This document shows positions 58,317 through 64,000 of a stretch of 64,000 bases of DNA, in pieces (the first letter of the stretch is position 1; the number at the start of each line of letters is the position of its first letter). Origin of the DNA: Fictibacillus nanhaiensis (GTDB lineage Bacteria; Bacillota; Bacilli; Bacillales; Fictibacillaceae); NCBI GenBank assembly GCA_016401345.1, contig JAEACG010000006.1, positions 1 through 64,000 on the forward strand, written 5' to 3'. The notes beneath the pieces were generated by a model. It saw nothing but the letters and a program-made list of their open reading frames with translations, searched no databases and was not told the DNA's origin. Both the position numbers and the translations under genes were made by a program.

Positions 58317-59604
58317 AAAGTTTGATGTCATCGTCGTTGGTGCAGGTCCTGCCGGCATTTCTTGTGCGTACGAATTAGCAAAAGCAGGCGTTAACGTATT
58401 GCTTATCGAACGCGGTGAGTATCCTGGCTCGAAGAACGTGATGGGCGGTGTTCTTTATCGCAAAATGATGGAGGACGTGATCCCAGAGTTCTGGAAAGAA
58501 GCGCCGCTCGAACGACCGATCGTAGAGCAACGGTTCATGATGATGGACAAAGAATCGGCTGTAACCGTCGGGTACAAAGGAATGGAATGGGGACAGGAAC
58601 CGTACAACAACTTTACGGTACTGCGGGCAAAGTTTGATCAATGGTTTGCGGGGAAAGCTGTTGAGCAGGGAGCACTGCTCGTAAACGAAACGGTTGTTTT
58701 AGAGTGTATTGTTGAGAACGGAAAAGTAGTTGGTGTACGAACGGATCGACCGGACGGTGACCTGTACGCGGACGTTGTCGTGTTGGCTGATGGCGTGAAT
58801 TCGTTGTTAGCAAAGTCACTGGGCTTCCACAAAGAATTTCGTCCAGATGAAGTCGCGCTCGCCACGATGGAAATCATTAAGCTCGACAAAAAGACGATCG
58901 AGGACCGATTTAATTTGGAAGAGAATCAAGGTACGACGATCGAGCTTTTTGGTGACGCGACAAAGGGAATTCTCGGGACTGGATTTCTTTATACGAACAA
59001 AGACACGCTGAGCTTAGGTGTCGGCTCACTTCTATCTGGCCTTATCAAGCATAAGATAAAACCATATGAGCTCTTGGAGTATGTGAAGAACCACCCGATG
59101 ATTCGACCGTACATCGCGGGCGGTGAGCCGGTCGAATATTTGGCGCACATGATTCCAGAAGGCGGCTATAAATCAATGCCAAAAGTAGCGGGTAACGGGG
59201 TGCTCGTTGTCGGGGACGCCGCCCAACTCGTAAACGCGATCCACCGTGAAGGCTCGAACCTTGCGATGAAATCGGGCCAGTTTGCGGCAGAAGCTGTTTT
59301 ATTAGCAAAAGAACGAGACAATTATTCCGAAGCAACACTCAACCATTATAAAACACGATTGATGAGCAGCTTTGTGGGTCAGGATATGAAAAAGTATAAA
59401 GATTCGACGCATCACTTTGATAAGTTTCCTCAGTATTTCGATAAGTACATTCCGATGGTGAACAAAGCGGCGAGCCAAATGTTTACGGTAGATGGTTCAT
59501 CGAAATGGGAGAAACAGAAGAAAATTTGGCGTGATGTAGGAACGGCTGGAGAGAAATTCAAACTAGCTCGTGACGCGTACCGGGCGTGGAAGGTGATGAA
59601 GTAA
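58309..59604 (+). CDS. fixC: FixC, ETF:quinone oxidoreductase-like flavoprotein
   Basis: 431 residues. The FAD-binding start reads VIVVGAGPAGISCAYELAKAG and is followed by the ERGEYPGSKNVMGG signature of the FixC/ETF-QO family. VLADGVNSLLAKSLG (~165) and VLVVGDAAQLVNAIHREGSN (~297) complete the flavin fold, and a hydrophobic hairpin allows membrane contact for quinone reduction. AAGGAGGTGG precedes the ATG. With FixX it should take electrons from FixAB to the menaquinone pool. Confidence 0.9.
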   Translation: MSEKFDVIVVGAGPAGISCAYELAKAGVNVLLIERGEYPGSKNVMGGVLYRKMMEDVIPEFWKEAPLERPIVEQRFMMMDKESAVTVGYKGMEWGQEPYNNFTVLRAKFDQWFAGKAVEQGALLVNETVVLECIVENGKVVGVRTDRPDGDLYADVVVLADGVNSLLAKSLGFHKEFRPDEVALATMEIIKLDKKTIEDRFNLEENQGTTIELFGDATKGILGTGFLYTNKDTLSLGVGSLLSGLIKHKIKPYELLEYVKNHPMIRPYIAGGEPVEYLAHMIPEGGYKSMPKVAGNGVLVVGDAAQLVNAIHREGSNLAMKSGQFAAEAVLLAKERDNYSEATLNHYKTRLMSSFVGQDMKKYKDSTHHFDKFPQYFDKYIPMVNKAASQMFTVDGSSKWEKQKKIWRDVGTAGEKFKLARDAYRAWKVMK

Positions 59605-59898
59605 ATGAGCGAAAGAAAGTGTCAGAGCATCGAAGAAAAACAGTATCTCGTTCGTTTTAACGCAGACACAAAGTCACATCTCACCGTTATGGATGCGGAT
59701 GTTTGTCTGAACCACTGTCCTGATAAAATCTGCACGATCTTCTGTCCGGCAGAAGTGTATAAGTGGGAAGAAATCAGGATGCACGTCGGGTACGAGGGCT
59801 GTCACGAGTGCGGAAGCTGCCGAATCGGTTGTCCCCATCAAAACATAAAGTGGGAATATCCAAAAGGTGGACATGGGATTGTGTTTCGTTTGGGATAA
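59605..59898 (+). CDS. fixX: FixX, ferredoxin-like protein
   Basis: 97 residues that begin directly after the fixC stop. Two cysteine groups are seen: C-LNH-C-PDKI-C-TIF-C-P near 31-42 and CHECGSCRIGCP near 71-82, the 4Fe-4S ligands of the FixX family. It partners FixC in the electron chain. A strong terminator follows, ending the operon. No nif genes are present; fixABCX operons outside nitrogen fixers are linked to quinone reduction with electron bifurcation. Confidence 0.9.
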   Translation: MSERKCQSIEEKQYLVRFNADTKSHLTVMDADVCLNHCPDKICTIFCPAEVYKWEEIRMHVGYEGCHECGSCRIGCPHQNIKWEYPKGGHGIVFRLG

Positions 59899-59913
59899 AA
59901 AGCTGGATAAGAT

Positions 59914-59953
59914 GAGGATGACCTGGAATTTGAGCCAGGTTATCCTCTTTTTG
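59914..59953. terminator. Terminator between fixX and a convergent gene
   Basis: A 13-base GAGGATGACCTGG pairs with CCAGGTTATCCTC (one mismatch), 8-base loop, then TTTTT. Confidence 0.85.
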
Positions 59954-60227
59954 TGGTTTGAATGACGGTGATTCTTTTTATAGCAAGGAAATAGGCAGCA
60001 ACTCCAAAACAAAGTAAGAAAAACGCGAGGATTCCATAGGCTGCTCCTTCAAAACCACGAATGAACTCTAAACTCACATAAAAAATGACCAAGGAGCTAA
60101 TCACGATTAACAAACATGGCACAAGTTTTATGAACAAAGAGACGTTCTTTTTTCTTAGCCACCACGTGAGAAAGGGGACGATTATGCCTGGTATTAAGCT
60201 GATAAGAAATGGCATTCCAAAAAACAT
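59940..60227 (-). CDS. Small membrane protein, 95 residues
   Basis: On the minus strand GCAGGAGGAAATTAAC precedes the ATG, an excellent ribosome site. The protein has three hydrophobic spans (FFGMPFLISLIPGIIVPFL, then two more) and a short basic tail. It faintly recalls YesK-like proteins of bacilli, but I am not sure. Convergent with the fix operon. Confidence 0.65.
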   Translation of the reverse strand: MFFGMPFLISLIPGIIVPFLTWWLRKKNVSLFIKLVPCLLIVISSLVIFYVSLEFIRGFEGAAYGILAFFLLCFGVAAYFLAIKRITVIQTTKRG

Positions 60228-60255
60228 GTTAATTTCCTCCTGCTATTATAATGGA

Positions 60256-60519
60256 TTAAGGCTTAGACCAGAAGAGATGCATGCCTAAATACAAGAGCGC
60301 GGCCAAGCCTATGAATCCAAAAACTAAAGTTGTTGCAATACGTTTGGATGATCCTTTTTTTGCGTAAAAAGCCAAGAACAAGGATAATGCGATAAACGTG
60401 AAAAAAATAGGAAACATATTGTCCGCAATGAATGGGCTATATGCAGCGAGAATGATTGGAGATCCTGCGATTAATAAAGAAAGAATTGAAAGTATGCCAG
60501 CATTTCTTTTTAACACCAT
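60256..60519 (-). CDS. Small membrane protein, 87 residues
   Basis: AGGAGTGGTCTC precedes the ATG on the minus strand. It has three hydrophobic spans (SILSLLIAGSPIILAA, FFTFIALSLFLAF, TTLVFGFIGLAALLYLG). Same strand as and 28 bases before the gene at 59940-60227, so the two probably form a unit. No family is recognised. Confidence 0.6.
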   Translation of the reverse strand: MVLKRNAGILSILSLLIAGSPIILAAYSPFIADNMFPIFFTFIALSLFLAFYAKKGSSKRIATTLVFGFIGLAALLYLGMHLFWSKP

Positions 60520-60668
60520 GAGACCACTCCTAATAATCGATTCGGATTTAATTCCATTTAATTACATTATACATAATTTCCCTTTATTTTGTATGAGTCT
60601 TCTTTAATTAACGATAGTCACATGATTTTAGCTTGTTTTTACGGTACGTGTTCTTATTTTTATTACAC

Positions 60669-60772
60669 GTTCGCTCAATTCTACAGCCGTTTCACTCAGA
60701 ATGAATGCTGTTTCACCCAGAACCGTCAACGTTTCACTCCAACTAGCACCTGTTTCGCTCAAAAGGGTCAAC
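60669..60772 (+). repeat. Five degenerate 21-bp tandem repeats
   Basis: Units start GTTCGCTCAA, GTTTCACTCAG, GTTTCACCCAG, GTTTCACTCCA and GTTTCGCTCAA; all but the first (20 bases) are exactly 21 bases. The first eleven bases are conserved and the rest vary. They lie in the 372-base gap before the GGDEF-EAL gene. Similar GTTTCRCTCARA repeats are, in my experience, common between genes in Bacillaceae. Confidence 0.75.
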
Positions 60773-60891
60773 TTTCGAATTAAACAACTGTTTAAAAATA
60801 TTATTATTACCCTCTCTTAATACAGTAAATATTTTACCGATATAGAATATGTAAAGTAATTTCGATTCATAAACAAGGAGAGTTTCTATAC

Positions 60892-63327
60892 ATGGACGCC
60901 GTTTCTAGTACATATCACATTCCGCTTGTTTCTCTATCAATCATTATTGCAGTCATAGCTTCTTATGCTGCTCTGGATTTAGGGATACAGGTGCAAAAAA
61001 CAAAATCATACGCACGGTACATTTGGATGATCTCGGGAGCTTTTGCGATGGGGATGGGCATCTGGGCCATGCATTTCGTGGCGATGCTTGCTTTTCACTT
61101 ATCGATCTCGGTCACTTATGATGTAACACTCGTCATTGTTTCAATCATTCCAGCGATTCTTTCTTCCGGAATCGCACTCTATATCATCAGCCGCCCTGTC
61201 ATGGGGAAGAAGCAGGTATTGTTAGGAGCTCTTTTCATGGCAACGGGTATCGTTTCCATGCATTACACAGGCATGGAAGCAATGAAGATGAACGCTGAAA
61301 TACAGTACAATCCATTTCTATGGACGCTTTCGGCAGTCATTGCTTTTGTCGCATCAGTCGTAGCTTTGTATCTACTTTCGTTTGTTAGCCAAAACTATAA
61401 AACAAGTAAAATATGGCTCGTGAAGCTAGGGAGTGCGGTGCTCATGGGTATCGCGATTTCCGGCATGCATTATACGGGTATGTCGGCTGCATCCTACAAA
61501 GCGCACCAGCATCACGCTGATTTAACAGCAACACCGTTTAACAGCACCCTTTTAGCTTATGCGATCGGAATCGTAATCCTCATTCTGCTAGGGATGGTGT
61601 TCATCAGCACGTTCATCGATCGAAGGTTTGAGTATCAGTCGATTCTATCAGAAAGAAAGTTCCGCTCTGTTATTGAGTCTGCCAACGATTCTATTATTCT
61701 GTCAGATCGAACAGGAACCATCATCTCGTGGAATAAAGGAGCAGAGCTGATCTTTGGCTTTAACGAAAAAGAAGCGTTAGGAAAAAATTTGCAGATCATT
61801 ATACCGGACAAGTTTAAAGTTGCTCATCAGCAAGGTATGGAACGTTATCTGATGTCTGGAGAACCAAAAGTGATCGGCAACACGGTTGAGTTAGAAGGAC
61901 TTCGAAAGGATGGAAGTGAGTTTCCAATAGAATTGTCACTTGCTGCATGGCAGGAAGATGATCAAGTATATTTTAGCAGCATTATTCGTGACATTACGGA
62001 GCGAAAAAGAAACGAGAAGAAAATCAATCAGATGGTCTACCGTGATCCTTTAACAGGTCTGCCAAATCGACTTCTGTTGAACGACCGTCTTTCTCAAGCA
62101 CTTGAACTGGCAGATGAGAACAAGCAGACGATCGGCATCATGTTTATCGACCTCGATCGATTCAAGTATATAAACGATACGTTAGGACATGCGGTTGGAG
62201 ATCAATTGTTGATTGAAATTGCAAAGCGGATTCAAGCATGTGTAGGGAAGAACGATACGGTCTGCCGCCAAGGTGGGGATGAATTTATCGTACTCATACC
62301 AAATACAACGGCAGATGAAGTCTCGAAAATCGCTCAGCAAATCGTAGATCTGTTTAGCAGCTCCGTTATGGTTAACGAGCAAGAGCTTTTTGTCACTCCG
62401 TCGATCGGAATCGCGATGTACCCAGGAGATGGCCGTGATATAGAAACGTTGATCAAAAATGCGGATACTGCGATGTATCGAGTGAAGGAACAAGGGAAAA
62501 ATAACTTTCAATTTTATACACCAGAGATGAATGAGGCCGTTACTAAAAAAATGAAGCTTGAGATCGGTCTTCGAAAGGCATTGGAACGCGATGAGTTTAA
62601 GATTGTGTACCAGCCTCAAATCGATGTTGAAACCGGCGGCATCATTGGAGTTGAAGCTCTTTTACGCTGGCATCATCCGGAATGGGGTACGATCTCACCA
62701 GCTGAATTTATTCCGATTGCCGAAGAAACGGGTCTGATTCTACAGATTGGAGAATGGGTGCTTCTTGGGGCTTGTCGTCAAAATAAAGCGTGGCAAAATG
62801 CTGGATATGCGCCGTTACGAATGGCGGTCAACATTTCATCCCGTCAATTTCAGCAGAGTGATCTCGTTGAACGGGTGAGTAGAATTTTGAATGAAACTGA
62901 GCTTGCGCCACAATATTTAGAGCTTGAGCTAACTGAAAGTATCATTCAAGATTCAAAATATGCTGTAGCTAAGATGCAGCAGCTGAAAGAGATGGGAATT
63001 CATCTATCGATTGATGACTTTGGAACAGGCTATTCGTCCCTAAGCTATCTGAAGACGTTCCCGATTCATACGTTAAAAATCGACCAAAGCTTTACGCGTA
63101 ACATCTATGCCGATCCGAAAGACGCGTCACTCGTAGAAACGATTATTGCAATGGCTCATAACTTAGATTTGAAGGTAATAGCAGAAGGGGTAGAAACGGA
63201 AGAACAGCTTCAGTTTTTGCAGCAAAAGCAATGTAATGAAGCGCAAGGGTATTACTTCAGCCGACCGATTTCAGCTGAAGAATTGGGTGTGTTTTTACAA
63301 GAGCGATTGGTAATTGAAGTGAGCTAA
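60892..63327 (+). CDS. MHYT-PAS-GGDEF-EAL cyclic-di-GMP enzyme
   Basis: 811 residues. The N-terminal seven-span MHYT sensor domain (to ~245) has MHFVAML, MHYTGMEAM and MHYTGMSAA, thought to bind a metal and sense oxygen, CO or NO. A PAS domain follows (~255-370, then DITERKRNEKK), a GGDEF domain with an intact RQGGDEFIVL active site near 462, and an EAL domain with GVEALLRWHH near 584, NISSRQF, IDDFGTGYSSL and IAEGVETEEQ. Both catalytic motifs are intact, so it may make or break c-di-GMP depending on signal. Its domain order recalls B. subtilis YkoW. CAAGGAGAG lies upstream. Confidence 0.92.
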   Translation: MDAVSSTYHIPLVSLSIIIAVIASYAALDLGIQVQKTKSYARYIWMISGAFAMGMGIWAMHFVAMLAFHLSISVTYDVTLVIVSIIPAILSSGIALYIISRPVMGKKQVLLGALFMATGIVSMHYTGMEAMKMNAEIQYNPFLWTLSAVIAFVASVVALYLLSFVSQNYKTSKIWLVKLGSAVLMGIAISGMHYTGMSAASYKAHQHHADLTATPFNSTLLAYAIGIVILILLGMVFISTFIDRRFEYQSILSERKFRSVIESANDSIILSDRTGTIISWNKGAELIFGFNEKEALGKNLQIIIPDKFKVAHQQGMERYLMSGEPKVIGNTVELEGLRKDGSEFPIELSLAAWQEDDQVYFSSIIRDITERKRNEKKINQMVYRDPLTGLPNRLLLNDRLSQALELADENKQTIGIMFIDLDRFKYINDTLGHAVGDQLLIEIAKRIQACVGKNDTVCRQGGDEFIVLIPNTTADEVSKIAQQIVDLFSSSVMVNEQELFVTPSIGIAMYPGDGRDIETLIKNADTAMYRVKEQGKNNFQFYTPEMNEAVTKKMKLEIGLRKALERDEFKIVYQPQIDVETGGIIGVEALLRWHHPEWGTISPAEFIPIAEETGLILQIGEWVLLGACRQNKAWQNAGYAPLRMAVNISSRQFQQSDLVERVSRILNETELAPQYLELELTESIIQDSKYAVAKMQQLKEMGIHLSIDDFGTGYSSLSYLKTFPIHTLKIDQSFTRNIYADPKDASLVETIIAMAHNLDLKVIAEGVETEEQLQFLQQKQCNEAQGYYFSRPISAEELGVFLQERLVIEVS

Positions 63328-63345
63328 GTTAACAAATAATTAAAA

Positions 63346-63378
63346 GAAAAAAGCACTTTTGACAGTGCTTTTTTTTTG
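63346..63378. terminator. Bidirectional terminator
   Basis: AAGCACT / AGTGCTT stem with A-rich sequence on one side and a T run on the other, between convergent genes. Confidence 0.8.
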
Positions 63379-63379
63379 A

Positions 63380-64000
63380 TTAGATATATGTAACTCCAAA
63401 GTCATACATTTTCTTCATAGAAAGAATAGCAGAACTATAATAAACACTTGCTTGTTTATATTTCTGGTTATTCTCAAAATATTTTCCAAGAATCGGATAA
63501 TACTCTGATAAAAAAATCCACTCGTTTCGTTTTTCAAAATAAGGAATCAGCTCTTTTATCATAAATTGAACAGCGTCCTCATTGAGTTCACCATGAGTAA
63601 ATAAGTGTTTATGGTAAAGAAAATGAAGTTCATAACCTCTAAAAAGAGAATTATCTTTCAACTGATCCATCCAAGTATTGATGAGTTCTAGACCTTTTTC
63701 TCGATCGTTACACACTTGATAACTTTTTACTAACGCGGATAAGGTTACAATTTTTAAGGAAAGTGGCTCATTTTCTTTTGCTAATAAACTGCGAGAATAG
63801 AGTTTTATTGCTTCTTCTGTTTCACCTTTATGCGTAGCAATGCCACCTAAATTGTGATAAATAATTCCCTTTAAATGGTCGCTATCACCAAATGAATTAG
63901 CAATCGTCTCTGCAAGTAGTAAATGTTTTGCTGATTCCTCAAAATTCTTTATCCTTAAATGTACAGTGGCGAGTAAAACTCTACAATCTGCACACCGTTT
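63380..64000 (-). CDS. TPR protein, C-terminal part (cut by window edge)
   Basis: The frame stays open from the stop at 63380 to the right edge, about 206 residues. It consists of TPR-like helical pairs: KRCADCRVLLATVHLRIKNF, GIIYHNLGGIATHKGETEEA, AIKLYSRSLLAKENEPLSLK, then IPYFEKRNEWIFLSEYYPIL and ASVYYSSAILSMKKMY. The short in-frame GTG at 63715 is internal. Proteins with such tails are often HTH-TPR regulators of the Rap/NprR/PlcR type, but the N-terminus is outside the window, so this is unproven. Confidence 0.7.
   Translation of the reverse strand, partial: KRCADCRVLLATVHLRIKNFEESAKHLLLAETIANSFGDSDHLKGIIYHNLGGIATHKGETEEAIKLYSRSLLAKENEPLSLKIVTLSALVKSYQVCNDREKGLELINTWMDQLKDNSLFRGYELHFLYHKHLFTHGELNEDAVQFMIKELIPYFEKRNEWIFLSEYYPILGKYFENNQKYKQASVYYSSAILSMKKMYDFGVTYI

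Noticed and set aside
62182-62619. 145-codon minus-strand frame inside the GGDEF-EAL gene
   Set aside because: It lies opposite highly conserved catalytic-domain codons and has no independent support.

Overview
The window is low-GC Gram-positive DNA with Bacillaceae-style genes: strong AGGAGG ribosome sites, frequent TTG/GTG starts, LXG toxins, DUF1672 lipoproteins, a YesL/LplABC-type sugar locus and a CcpA cre box. Fictibacillus or a close relative is my best guess from overall gene style, but nothing here proves the genus. I recognised no rRNA, tRNA, CRISPR array, transposase or phage gene.

Layout. 1-2.9 kb: end of a surface-polysaccharide locus (two GT4 glycosyltransferases, a GDP-mannose-forming ManC). 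3.0-4.0 kb: a zinc-ribbon PD-(D/E)XK nuclease-like protein. 4.0-10.7 kb: a small lipoprotein, four intact tandem DUF1672 lipoproteins plus one remnant, ending in a lipase with a C-terminal helical half that resembles a TslA-type reverse-orientation type VII effector. 10.9-12.7 kb: small membrane proteins and a DUF4304 protein. 12.9-27.6 kb: a glycoside utilisation locus with an AgaI/NagB-like enzyme, GH4, GH3, an EEP hydrolase, LacI, two ABC permeases, a solute-binding lipoprotein, YesL-like, two GH30 enzymes and a GntR regulator. It carries LacI-type operators, a shared GntR-type operator, one cre box and three copies of a ~126-bp structured repeat.

27.7-31.9 kb: an HtrA-like protease overlapping head-to-head with an LXG toxin that has lost its canonical start, then a Syd-type and a SUKH immunity gene. 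32.0-36.6 kb: an excalibur protein, galE, an O-antigen ligase, two 36-residue membrane proteins and two convergent related lipoproteins. 36.7-48.8 kb: a second LXG nuclease toxin with its SUKH immunity gene, followed by about 9 kb of toxin-less immunity genes (SUKH, YezG/DUF600, DUF2004/6985, ankyrin, Imm6, Tdi1-like), several broken or chimeric, plus an orphan nuclease-toxin tail. 48.9-52.8 kb: TrmB regulator, hypothetical proteins, deoD and a PbuE-like purine exporter. 52.9-54.9 kb: a third LXG nuclease toxin with SUKH immunity. 55-64 kb: membrane and TPR proteins, a fixABCX electron-transfer operon, two small membrane proteins, an MHYT-PAS-GGDEF-EAL protein and a partial TPR protein.

The main theme is contact-dependent competition. 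Three LXG toxins share a nearly constant N-terminal secretion half and end in different HNH-type nuclease tips, each followed by its immunity gene. An additional lipase effector is preceded by a lipoprotein array that probably protects the cell envelope. The orphan immunity bank looks like a record of displaced toxin tips. No type VII secretion machinery is encoded in the window, so it must lie elsewhere. The sugar locus has no transport ATPase, so it probably uses a shared MsmX-type ATPase.
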